From Labrenzia sp. R4_2 (GTDB lineage Bacteria; Pseudomonadota; Alphaproteobacteria; Rhizobiales; Stappiaceae): a stretch of DNA of 64,000 bases. Positions 54,460-62,114 of this stretch are shown here, piece by piece. The notes beneath the pieces are model-generated. The model did not search any database. It saw only the letters and a program-made list of their open reading frames with translations, and had not been told where the DNA came from. The first letter of the stretch is position 1. The number at the start of each line of letters is the position of its first letter. The stretch is from positions 372,001 to 436,000 of the forward strand of contig NZ_JAGHRJ010000003.1 in NCBI RefSeq assembly GCF_017743865.1, read 5' to 3'. Position numbers and translations under genes: made by a program.

Positions 54460-54563
54460 CAGGACAACCCGCGATGTTTGTAAATGACGGGGATCAGGCC
54501 GGCTGTGCTGACCCGTTTATCGCCATGGGCTGGAAAATTGTTTCGAATCGCAATTGGGCGCAT
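54459..54563 (-). CDS. 34-codon (or 57-codon) frame at the head of the metal transporter operon
   Basis: The ATG at 54563 follows GGAGG at ideal spacing and reads MRPIAIRNNFPAHGDKRV... to a stop at 54459-54461 that overlaps the next small frame (TGATG). The same frame stays open back to a GTG at 54632, which would use the ribosome-binding site next to the riboswitch platform and give 57 residues. The protein is hydrophilic and unrecognised. It may be a leader that links riboswitch-controlled initiation to the ATPase, or a real small subunit. Confidence 0.45.
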   Translation of the reverse strand: MRPIAIRNNFPAHGDKRVSTAGLIPVIYKHRGLS

Positions 54564-54646
54564 CGCCACCTCCGATGAGACGGGGGCATGGCGAGACCAG
54601 ACTGTCGAACGGCAGTGTCGGCCGCGTGGCACATTGGCTTCTCCCT

Positions 54647-54664
54647 CCGGGACACCCCGCCCGG
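54647..54664 (-). promoter_or_regulatory. expression-platform hairpin of cobalamin riboswitch 2
   Basis: CCGGG / CCCGG stem enclosing a loop with CGGGGT, immediately followed by GGAGGGAG, the ribosome-binding site of the first downstream start (ATG 54634 or GTG 54632). The loop is perfectly complementary to ACCCCG in the L5 region of the aptamer (about 54758-54764), as expected for the ligand-dependent L5-L13 kissing contact that would hide the ribosome-binding site. Confidence 0.65.
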
Positions 54665-54680
54665 GTTGTTGTGGTTGCGA

Positions 54681-54870
54681 TGGCAGGTCTCCTGACTCGC
54701 GGGTCGAAGCTTTCCCGTACCTTCCCGGGCCATGCGATCATGGGCCCAGTGGCGTCGTTCGGGGTCGCTCTCCGCTCACAGTTGCGGGGGCAGTCACGGA
54801 TTAGGCGCCCTTGCGGCTCTTCCTCACCGTGTTCCCTTTTCATCCCGCAGCAATTTCGTTCTGCGGGAAC
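54681..54870 (-). ncRNA. cobalamin riboswitch 2 controlling the metal ABC operon
   Basis: On the minus strand: hairpin CCCGCAG / CTGCGGG, AAAAGGGAA with CGGTG, CTGCCCCCGCAACTGT, GCCACTG, CCGGGAAGG, and the 3' B12 box GTCAGGAGACCTGCC. All conserved aptamer blocks are in order. It is about 120-360 bp upstream of the small frames and the ABC ATPase and should lower their expression when adenosyl- or other cobalamin is plentiful. The same architecture at 51486-51656 is probably a diverged duplicate. Confidence 0.95.
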
Positions 54871-55005
54871 CATCAGCGATCAGACTATTTGTGCAGACGC
54901 GAATGATCAATACGGAATTTATCTTATTCAACGAGACCTTACAGGTCACTGAATAGGGCGTGCAAAAACCAAGGCAGAACGTGTTAGACATGCGAGTTGG
55001 TGCCG

Positions 55006-56475
55006 TCAGGCGTCGCCCTGCAACAAAGCCTCGGCCTCAATTTCCACCTTGTGATCGCCGATCAATCCGGCAACGACCACGAGTGTGTTTGCCGGTTTGA
55101 TGTCCGAGAAAACGCGGCCATGGGCGCGGGAGATGTCGAACACATCGGCCTCATCCGTGATGAAGATCCGTGTCCGCACGACATCATTGGCAGTCGCGCC
55201 AAGCGCTGAAAACGCGGCGAGAATTTTGTCTAGAATGAAGGTGGTCTGTGCCGCGGCGTCCTCTGGCGCAACGGCTCGGGACGCTCCGGCCACCGCGGTT
55301 GTGCCCGAGACAAGAATGCGGTTGCCGATCCGATGGGCCCGGCAATATCCGGCAATCTCCTCCCAATCCGATCCTGTCAGAACATGTGTTGCATCCGGCC
55401 GGTGCGGGGCGGGGGCAGAGTCATGAGCACGCGGCATTTCAGACAGGTGGTGACTGAGATCTCCGGAGGCCGTGAGAAAGGGCGGGCGGCGGTATTCATC
55501 GCCGCAATCGCCCGGCACCGGTGTTGTCTGTGAAAAAGCGGCATCCAACTGTGCGTGGTCTTCTTCATCGAGGGCGAAGGAGAACAGCTTTGCATTGTCT
55601 GCCATATGCTCGCTTTCACCGAGCCGGGCACCGACAATCACACCAGCGACGGCCGGTTGCTCAAGAACCCAGCGTGTCGCCACGTTGGCGAGTGAGACGC
55701 CGTGTTTTTGCGCTATGGAGTTGGCCGCTTTCAAGATCGCCTGAAATCCGTCCCAGCCACCGGCAGCGTCGATGAAGCGCTTGTACTTCATTTTCGACCA
55801 GTCGGTGATGTCAGCGGGTTCAGGTTTGCCGAGCCAGCGATCCGACAGGAAACCGCCACACAACGTGCCGTAACCAAGCAACCGGACGTCTCTTTCCGCG
55901 CAGAGATCGGACAACGGGCCAAGCGCCCGGCGATCGATCATGGAAAACGATACCTGATTGCTGACGAGCGGTATGCCGTCCGATAGCGCAAGGCGCAGGT
56001 GCGCGGCATCAAAATTGGTGACGCCGAGGGCCTTGATCAGGCCCTCGTCCTTCAGTTTCGCCATCTCATGAAGGGCGTCCAGCCAAGCCGGATGCTCAAA
56101 ACTCCACCAATGAAACTGCAGGAGATCAACACAGTCCGTGCCCAGCCGGTCGAGTCGTTCCTGAACGCCCGCGCGCACGACGTCGGCCGTCATCGGGCCC
56201 GGTTCCGGACACCATTTGGTGAAGACCTGGGGGCGGTCCTGTCCATCATGGCGCGCGAGCAAACGTCCGGAGATGATCTCAGCGCTGCCATAGTGATCGG
56301 CCATGTCGAAGGTGGAAAACCCAGCCTTCAGGTAGGCTTCCAGGTGATCCGCACCTTTTTCCGGGTCAAGTTCCGATCCATTCTTTTCGATATCGGCGAC
56401 CTGCCAGAGGCCTGTCAAAACACGGCTGATTTCCAGGCCGTCAGCTAGTCTCTGGCGCGGCGGATGGAGGGTCAT
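55006..56475 (-). CDS. aldo/keto reductase fused to a RidA-family domain
   Basis: A 489-residue protein. Residues about 10-325 form an aldo/keto reductase with the full tetrad Asp57, Tyr62, Lys87 and His122 (FDMADHY, FTKW, LQFHWW). Residues about 365-489 form a RidA/YjgF-type domain (ILVSGTTAVAG; NDVVRTRIFITDEADV; PANTLVVVAGLI), a family that hydrolyses reactive enamines/imines or acts on related intermediates. Fusion of the two suggests that a reductase and an imine-handling step work on one route. The ATG at 56475 was chosen; the frame is open further upstream into the GntR gene. It follows that gene by 11 bp. Confidence 0.88.
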   Translation of the reverse strand: MTLHPPRQRLADGLEISRVLTGLWQVADIEKNGSELDPEKGADHLEAYLKAGFSTFDMADHYGSAEIISGRLLARHDGQDRPQVFTKWCPEPGPMTADVVRAGVQERLDRLGTDCVDLLQFHWWSFEHPAWLDALHEMAKLKDEGLIKALGVTNFDAAHLRLALSDGIPLVSNQVSFSMIDRRALGPLSDLCAERDVRLLGYGTLCGGFLSDRWLGKPEPADITDWSKMKYKRFIDAAGGWDGFQAILKAANSIAQKHGVSLANVATRWVLEQPAVAGVIVGARLGESEHMADNAKLFSFALDEEDHAQLDAAFSQTTPVPGDCGDEYRRPPFLTASGDLSHHLSEMPRAHDSAPAPHRPDATHVLTGSDWEEIAGYCRAHRIGNRILVSGTTAVAGASRAVAPEDAAAQTTFILDKILAAFSALGATANDVVRTRIFITDEADVFDISRAHGRVFSDIKPANTLVVVAGLIGDHKVEIEAEALLQGDA

Positions 56476-56486
56476 GACTGGATCCT

Positions 56487-57137
56487 TCAGGTTTCCGGCA
56501 GGAGCAGCTTGAAACTGCGTTCTATGTCCAGGGCAAGAGCCTTTTGCGCGGCTGCCCGGTCTTTGGCACGCAATGCTGCGATGATCTCTTCGTGATGGAT
56601 GTGTTCCGGGATTTCCGATGCGGCCTTTTCCTGAACGACGAGGTTCAAAAAAGCTCCGTACTGGAGCCACAACGCCTCAACGAGCGGCAGGATGACCCGG
56701 GATCGGGACTGGCGGTAAAGGGTAAAGTGAAATTTGTAGTTTTGGGTGAGGTCCGGTAACTCGCCTTCGGGCCGCGGCCGGGCAATGATAGCAGCAAGGG
56801 TATCGATCGCGGCGTCATCCATGTGGTCCATGGCTTCATCGAGCAGGATCGCCTCAAGAGCCAAACGTGCGGACTTCAGCTCACGCATGCGGTCGGCATC
56901 GAATGGCGGCACTTCTAGCGTCCGGCTTGGAGTGTCGACCAGCGCACCCTCAGCCACGAGACGGCGCACGGCTTCCCGCACTGGCGTCATTGAGGTGCCG
57001 AGCTGATCGGCCAGTGTGCGCAGGCTTACACTTTCGCCCGGCGCAAAAACGCCGCGCGTGAAAGCGTCACGCAACTCTTCATAGACGCTTTCCCTCAGTT
57101 TCGACTGATCGATCCTGGCAATCTTTGGCTCGCTCAT
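56487..57137 (-). CDS. GntR-family transcriptional regulator (FadR/FCD type)
   Basis: A 216-residue regulator with a winged helix (about 10-80, LRESVYEELRDAFTRGVFAPGESVSLRTLADQLGTSMTPVREAVRRL) and an all-helical FCD effector domain (about 90-215). It is divergent from the TIGR04076-aldo/keto reductase-transporter genes and precedes the AKR-RidA gene, so it probably controls both sides of the cluster. The ligand is unknown and is likely the transported substrate or a breakdown product. Confidence 0.9.
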   Translation of the reverse strand: MSEPKIARIDQSKLRESVYEELRDAFTRGVFAPGESVSLRTLADQLGTSMTPVREAVRRLVAEGALVDTPSRTLEVPPFDADRMRELKSARLALEAILLDEAMDHMDDAAIDTLAAIIARPRPEGELPDLTQNYKFHFTLYRQSRSRVILPLVEALWLQYGAFLNLVVQEKAASEIPEHIHHEEIIAALRAKDRAAAQKALALDIERSFKLLLPET

Positions 57138-57169
57138 CCCTGTGCCTTTGGCCGCGTTGGCTTCTTGTC

Positions 57170-57208
57170 TTGACAATCCGGTTTTGAGACATGGTATAAA
57201 ATATCACA
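57170..57208. promoter_or_regulatory. divergent promoter and candidate GntR operator
   Basis: In the 112-bp gap between the GntR gene and the divergent operon there is TTGACA (57170-57175) with a TATAAA-like box 19 bp later, reading on the plus strand, and an imperfect palindrome TGGTATA-AAA-TATCACA at 57192-57208 overlapping the -10 region. That position would suit repression by the GntR protein. The 19-bp spacer is longer than ideal, so the promoter call is tentative. Confidence 0.35.
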
Positions 57209-57249
57209 GATCACAAGCAAGGCGCCAAAACAAAAAAGTGGGGAGCGCG

Positions 57250-57660
57250 GTGGCGGAAGATTTTGACGGGTCAGACCGTGTGGCAGCGGCAGAGGCTGGC
57301 GACGGCTTCTGGCTTTATGACTTGAAAGTCGAGACGGTTCTGGACGGTCGAACACCGGTGTGTCGGCATGTCGAAGGCGAGAGTTTCGCGGTCGAGGGGG
57401 AAGCGCTGGTCTTCAACGAGGGCCAGCGGGTGCCCATGTACGCGCTCGCTGCCGTGTTGCCGCTCCTTCCTGCCAAACAACGCCCGACAAGTCCAAACGA
57501 CTGGATGAGCACGGATGCGGAAGTTGCCTGTCCAGATCCGCATTGCGGCGGGCGGTTCCGGATCACAAGGACGAAAAAGCGCTGGTTCAGCCATTCCGAG
57601 ACAACCGGATTACCCGATCAGCGCAGCACACCTTACTGGCAGAAAGACGAGGCGGAATGA
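57250..57660 (+). CDS. TIGR04076-like small protein
   Basis: A 136-residue protein starting at GTG 57250 with GGGGAG just upstream. The pattern fits the TIGR04076 family: PVCRHVEGESFAVEGEAL, then VPMYALAAVLPLLPAKQR, NDWMSTDAEVACPDPHCGGRFRITR with a Cys-Pro-Asp-Pro-x-Cys element. The conserved cysteines and histidine suggest a bound metal or redox role; the function of the family is not known to me. Its TGA overlaps the ATG of the aldo/keto reductase gene, so translation is coupled. Confidence 0.72.
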   Translation: MAEDFDGSDRVAAAEAGDGFWLYDLKVETVLDGRTPVCRHVEGESFAVEGEALVFNEGQRVPMYALAAVLPLLPAKQRPTSPNDWMSTDAEVACPDPHCGGRFRITRTKKRWFSHSETTGLPDQRSTPYWQKDEAE

Positions 57661-58739
57661 CAGCTGAAACCGCAGACCTCCGGCCTGGGTATGCCATCTC
57701 CCGCGTCATCAAGGGCGGTTGGCAACTTGCCGGCGATCATGGCCCGGTGGAGCCTGCTGCTGCTATTGCGGATATGGAAGCCTTTCTTGACGCCGGGATC
57801 ACATCCTTCGACTGCGCAGATATTTACACTGGCGTGGAAGAGATGATCGGTAGATTTGTTTCTGATGTCCGGAAGCGGCGCGGCGCTGAGATTGCGGATC
57901 GGGTGCAGGTTCACACCAAACTGGTGCCGGATTTGGAGAGGCTTGCCGAACTCACGGCAGACGAGGTGGAAGCCATTGTCGACCGCTCGCTCCAGCGCCT
58001 GCAAATCGATCGTCTGCATCTCGTGCAGTTCTACTGGTGGGATACGTCGATCGGTGCGCCGGTCAAGGCGATGGAGACGCTCAAGCGCTGTCAGGAAAAA
58101 GGCAAGATCGCCCATCTTGGGGTCACCAACTGGGACGTCAAGGAAACTGCGCCTTATCTGGATGCCGGGATCGATCTGGTCTCGACACAGGTGCAGTACT
58201 CTGTGCTAGACCGCCGCGCTGCCAAGGTCCTGGCGCCATGGGGAGCGGCTCATGATGTCCAGCTTTTGTGCTACGGTACGTTGGCCGGCGGGTTCTTGAC
58301 CGACAACTGGCTAGGAAAACCGGACCCGGGCTTTCAATTCGAAAACCGCTCCCTGATTAAATACCGTCTGATCATTGATGAATTCGGAACTTGGGAAAGG
58401 TTTCAAACTCTGCTCCTTTTGCTCAATGACATTGGACGTCGTCACAGTGTGTCCTTGAGCTCAGTTGCGACCCGCTGGGTGTTGCAGCAGTCCCAGGTCG
58501 CAGCGGCCATTGTCGGCGCGCGCTATGCACGCCACCTGCCAAAAACCCTGGAGGTTTTCCAGTTTGAGCTGGATTCCGAGGACCTCTCGCGCATTGACGC
58601 ACTGCTTCAAACGGCGCCGGGCCCGCAAGGTGACGTGTTTGGGCTGGAACGAGACCGGAACGGGCGTCATGGCCGGATCATGAAATACAATCTTAATACC
58701 CGTCCGGACGATGCCGTGTTGGGGGCGGTCAATGGGTGA
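57657..58739 (+). CDS. aldo/keto reductase with Tyr in place of the catalytic His
   Basis: A 360-residue aldo/keto reductase related to the domain encoded at 55006-56475. Asp52, Tyr57 and Lys88 of the tetrad are present (FDCADIYTG, VHTKLVPDL), but the fourth position, His in LLQFHWW of the paralogue, is Tyr126 here (LVQFYWW). The cofactor-binding C-terminal part (VATRWVLQQSQVAAAIVGAR) is intact. It probably uses NAD(P)H, with altered chemistry or substrate. Starts in the TIGR04076 stop (ATGA) and its end overlaps the ABC ATPase start. Confidence 0.88.
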   Translation: MTAETADLRPGYAISRVIKGGWQLAGDHGPVEPAAAIADMEAFLDAGITSFDCADIYTGVEEMIGRFVSDVRKRRGAEIADRVQVHTKLVPDLERLAELTADEVEAIVDRSLQRLQIDRLHLVQFYWWDTSIGAPVKAMETLKRCQEKGKIAHLGVTNWDVKETAPYLDAGIDLVSTQVQYSVLDRRAAKVLAPWGAAHDVQLLCYGTLAGGFLTDNWLGKPDPGFQFENRSLIKYRLIIDEFGTWERFQTLLLLLNDIGRRHSVSLSSVATRWVLQQSQVAAAIVGARYARHLPKTLEVFQFELDSEDLSRIDALLQTAPGPQGDVFGLERDRNGRHGRIMKYNLNTRPDDAVLGAVNG

Positions 58740-59505
58740 TCCGATCCTGAGACTGGCGGACGTCTCACGCGCCTTCGGCGATTTTCTTGCTGTGGATGGG
58801 GTGTCGCTGGATATCCGGAGCGGGTCGATCACTGGTCTCATTGGCCCAAACGGTGCCGGCAAGTCGACACTTTTCAACGTGGTCGCCGGAGATCTGGCGC
58901 CAAGTGCCGGCCGGGTGGTGTTTGATGGTCAGGACATTTCGAGCCTTGCGCCGGAACGCCGTTTCGCCGCTGGTCTTGGCCGGACCTTTCAGATCCCGCG
59001 CCCTTTCAAACGTATGAGTGTTCTGGAAAATGTCATGCTTGCGCCGCTGGATCAAAGCGGTGAGGGGCTGCTGGCTCCGGTTTTTGGCCGTGCCCGGATC
59101 CGCCGGGAGGAAGCTGCCATTCGAAAGCGCGCTCTCGAGGTGCTTGACTTCGTCACACTCCGACCGCTCGCGGACCAGCCGGCCGGCAAGATATCAGGCG
59201 GTCAGATGAAACTGCTGGAATTGGCTCGTGTCCTGATGGGCGATCCGAAACTGATCCTCTTGGACGAACCGGCTGCAGGTGTAAACCCGGCACTCACGGA
59301 AGTTCTGATCGGCAAGATCGAAGAGCTCAACCGGTCTGGAAAAACCTTCCTTATCATTGAACACGATATGGATTTCGTGATGCGCCACTGCGATCCGGTC
59401 ATCGCCCTTGCCGAGGGCCGCGTGGTCTTTGAAGGTTCAGCAGAAGAAGCACAGTCCAATCCTGTTCTCTTGGATGCATATCTTGGAGCGCCGGTCGATG
59501 CCTGA
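58732..59505 (+). CDS. branched-chain-type ABC transporter ATP-binding protein (LivG-like)
   Basis: A 257-residue ABC ATPase with Walker A GPNGAGKST (about 36-44), the LivG-specific TFQIPRPFKRMSVLENVMLA segment, signature ISGGQMKLLELARVL and Walker B LILLDEPAAGVNP. It overlaps the aldo/keto reductase gene by 8 bp and the next ATPase by 8 bp. The operon order here is LivG, LivF, LivH, LivM, then binding protein. Confidence 0.92.
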   Translation: MGDPILRLADVSRAFGDFLAVDGVSLDIRSGSITGLIGPNGAGKSTLFNVVAGDLAPSAGRVVFDGQDISSLAPERRFAAGLGRTFQIPRPFKRMSVLENVMLAPLDQSGEGLLAPVFGRARIRREEAAIRKRALEVLDFVTLRPLADQPAGKISGGQMKLLELARVLMGDPKLILLDEPAAGVNPALTEVLIGKIEELNRSGKTFLIIEHDMDFVMRHCDPVIALAEGRVVFEGSAEEAQSNPVLLDAYLGAPVDA

Positions 59506-60226
59506 TGCTGTGCTCTCCGTCGACAATTTGACTGCCGGCTACGTTCCGGATTTGCCGATCTTGCGGGATGTGTCCTTGACCGCCGAACGGGAAAAACTGA
59601 CGGTCATAATCGGCCCCAACGGGGCCGGGAAGTCGACCTTGATCAAGGCAGTTATCGGCCTTTTACCGGTTTCCAGGGGAAGTATCACAGCCAACGGTCA
59701 AGATATCACGGGCCTGTCCCCTGATCGCATGACAAGCGCGGGCATCGCCTATGTTCCGCAAACGGACAATGTGTTCAGGACGCTGACGATTCGCCAAAAC
59801 CTTGATCTGGCTTTGCAAAGACACGCGCACGCTGCGGAAAAACTCTCAGACCTCTACGAGCGGTTCCCGGTTCTCGCAGACAAGCAGCGGGACAAGGCGG
59901 GGTCTTTGTCCGGCGGGCAGCGGCAGTTCCTCGCTGTCGCCATGGCATTGGCAGCAGATCCAGTTTTGATCCTGATGGACGAACCATCGGCCGGCCTTTC
60001 ACCCAAGGCCGCCGAAGAGGTGCTTGACCATGCCAAACAACTCACGAGCTTCGGCGTGACCATTTTGCTGGTTGAGCAGAACGTCAAACAAGCTCTGAAA
60101 CGGGCCGATCATTGTTATGTACTCGCCGAGGGCCGAAACCAGATTGACGGGCCAGCTCAGGATCTCTTGCAGGATCCGGCGCTCGGCCGGATCTATCTGG
60201 GCGGTGAAAGGCGGGTGCCGGCATGA
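59498..60226 (+). CDS. branched-chain-type ABC transporter ATP-binding protein (LivF-like)
   Basis: A 242-residue ABC ATPase: Walker A GPNGAGKST, YVPQTDNVFRTLTIRQNL, signature LSGGQRQFLAVAMAL, Walker B LILMDEPSAGLSP, and the LivF ending LAEGRNQIDGPAQDLL. It pairs with the LivG-like subunit. The in-frame region before the ATG at 59498 overlaps the previous gene and is not used. The end overlaps the permease start by four bases. Confidence 0.92.
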   Translation: MPDAVLSVDNLTAGYVPDLPILRDVSLTAEREKLTVIIGPNGAGKSTLIKAVIGLLPVSRGSITANGQDITGLSPDRMTSAGIAYVPQTDNVFRTLTIRQNLDLALQRHAHAAEKLSDLYERFPVLADKQRDKAGSLSGGQRQFLAVAMALAADPVLILMDEPSAGLSPKAAEEVLDHAKQLTSFGVTILLVEQNVKQALKRADHCYVLAEGRNQIDGPAQDLLQDPALGRIYLGGERRVPA

Positions 60227-61137
60227 TCCAGCATCTCGTCGACGGTATCCTTGTTGGATCGTTCCTGTCGCTTGGCGCGATTGGTTTGACAATGGCGATG
60301 CACATCCTGCGTTTCGCGAATTTCTCTCACGCCGAGCTTTTGTCGATCGGCGCTTACTGCGCTTTGGTTTTTGACAAGGTGTTTGAAAGCCTCTTGCCGA
60401 TCTTGGCCGCCAAAATCGGGCCGCTGTCCATGACAGGCGCACTCGCCATTTCGATCGTCTTGTCGATGGCAATCACTGGGCTGTCCGCTGTCCTGATCGA
60501 CCGATTCATTTTTCAGCGGGTGCGGCAAAAAGGTGAAGAGCTCTCCATGGTGTTTGCATCCTTTGGTATGGCGCTCATCATCCGCAACATCATCGGTCTG
60601 GTGTTTGGCCTGTCGGCGGAGCTCTATTCCAAGGACATTGCATTCGCGATGATCCTTTCGCGTGATCCGTTGCTGCTCGTCAAACCGGATCAAGTCTTTG
60701 TGCTGATCGCGGCTTTGATCCTGATGTTTGCCCTTCACCTTATGTTGTCTCGGACAACATTTGGCTTTTCTCTGCGCGCGGTCGCGGAAAACCCGAGGCT
60801 TGCGCAGGTGCACGGGGTCAATCTCAAACGCATGATCGCAGCCGTCTGGATTATTGGAGGCGGGCTCGGTGCGGTCGCCGGGATCTTCTATGGCCTGAGC
60901 TACCAAATCACGCCTGTCATGGGCCGGGATCTGGTCCTACCGATCTTTGCTGCGACCATTGTCGGTGGGATCGGCAGCGTATATGGCGCGGTGCTCGGCG
61001 GGTTCATTGTCGGCATAGCATCAAACCTCGCGTTGGCGATCCTGCCATCCGGGTACAGCCCGTCGGTGCCCTTTTTGATGATCCTGGCTGTCCTTCTGGT
61101 GCGCCCCAACGGTTTGTTTGGGGAGGCGCGGGCATGA
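60223..61137 (+). CDS. branched-chain-type ABC permease (LivH-like)
   Basis: A 304-residue permease with about eight membrane helices. The N-terminus QHLVDGILVGSFLSLGAIGLTMAMHILRFANFSHAELLSIGAY and the EAA-type segment LRAVAENPRLAQVHGVNLKRMIAAVWIIGGGLGAVAG are typical of LivH. It forms the channel with the LivM-like subunit, whose gene overlaps by four bases. Confidence 0.93.
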   Translation: MIQHLVDGILVGSFLSLGAIGLTMAMHILRFANFSHAELLSIGAYCALVFDKVFESLLPILAAKIGPLSMTGALAISIVLSMAITGLSAVLIDRFIFQRVRQKGEELSMVFASFGMALIIRNIIGLVFGLSAELYSKDIAFAMILSRDPLLLVKPDQVFVLIAALILMFALHLMLSRTTFGFSLRAVAENPRLAQVHGVNLKRMIAAVWIIGGGLGAVAGIFYGLSYQITPVMGRDLVLPIFAATIVGGIGSVYGAVLGGFIVGIASNLALAILPSGYSPSVPFLMILAVLLVRPNGLFGEARA

Positions 61138-62114
61138 TCGGCGTCATTTCTTATCTGGTGTTCTTTTCAACCGTTGCCGCGATCCTCGCGATTGCCGTTT
61201 TGGGATTGAACCTTCAATGGGGCAATACGGGCCTGTTCAACGGCGGTGTTGTTGCCTCCTTCGGGGCAGGAGCCTACGGAACACTGATCCTTGGTGGCAC
61301 GCCTCAAGATGGGCATTTGGGTGGTTTCGAGCTCTTTTATCCGCTTGCACTCCTCGGCGGCATGATCTTCGCCGGTGTGTTGGCCTGGGTGGTCGGCAAA
61401 CTCACCTTGCGTCTCCGGCATGACTATCTCGCGATCGCAACGTTCGGGGTGGCCGTTGCCTTTGAAAACGTCATGCGCAACGCAACGGCCGTTACCGGTG
61501 GGGCTCAGGGGATCAGAGGGTTCGAACGGCCGCTTCAAAGCCTTATTGGGAGTGGCTTCACCTATAATGTGGTGTTCCTCATCGCCGTTTTGATTTGCCT
61601 TACCCTCGTCTATGTCTTTCTGGAGCGCCTTACGGTTTCCCCTTTCGGACGTTTGCTCCGCGCTATCCGGGAGGATGAAACCGCAGCCCGGTCTCTCGGC
61701 AAATCACCCGATAAGGTGAGGCTTGCAGCCTTCGTCACCGGATCCGTGATTATCGGGTTGGCGGGTTCGCTTTACGGAACATTCTATGCCTTTGTCAGCC
61801 CGCAGGATGTTTTGCCGATCCTGACGTTTCAGATCTGGGCGATGCTGATTGTCGGCGGAGCCGGTAACAACAAGGGGGCAATGGCAGGAGCATTTTTGAT
61901 TTGGGGTTCCTGGACGTTCTCAGGCTGGGCCCTGTCCCGCTTTGCGCCCGTCGAGGTTCAACTTTACACCGGTTCGATCCAGTTCGTTCTGATCGGCATG
62001 GTGATCGTCGGCATGCTGCTTTGGAGACCACAAGGTCTGTTCCCCGAGCGGCTGGTCGTTTCGCAACCCGGAGGAGGAAGCCGGGGAAAGACACAAGCAG
62101 AGGGACTAACATGA
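61134..62114 (+). CDS. branched-chain-type ABC permease (LivM-like)
   Basis: A 326-residue permease with about nine helices; it has LGLNLQWGNTGLFNGGVVASFGAGAYGT and the cytoplasmic loop LRAIREDETAARSLGKSPDKVRLAAFVTGSVIIGLAGSLYG characteristic of LivM. The C-terminus is basic. It overlaps LivH and the binding-protein gene by four bases each. Confidence 0.93.
   Translation: MIGVISYLVFFSTVAAILAIAVLGLNLQWGNTGLFNGGVVASFGAGAYGTLILGGTPQDGHLGGFELFYPLALLGGMIFAGVLAWVVGKLTLRLRHDYLAIATFGVAVAFENVMRNATAVTGGAQGIRGFERPLQSLIGSGFTYNVVFLIAVLICLTLVYVFLERLTVSPFGRLLRAIREDETAARSLGKSPDKVRLAAFVTGSVIIGLAGSLYGTFYAFVSPQDVLPILTFQIWAMLIVGGAGNNKGAMAGAFLIWGSWTFSGWALSRFAPVEVQLYTGSIQFVLIGMVIVGMLLWRPQGLFPERLVVSQPGGGSRGKTQAEGLT

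Noticed and set aside
54494-54634. 46-codon frame starting at the riboswitch 2 ribosome-binding site (MCHAADTAVRQSG...)
   Set aside because: Possible leader peptide, but its stop falls inside the 34-codon frame without coupling, and the GTG frame two bases further on joins the coupled chain more neatly. Kept as an alternative only.
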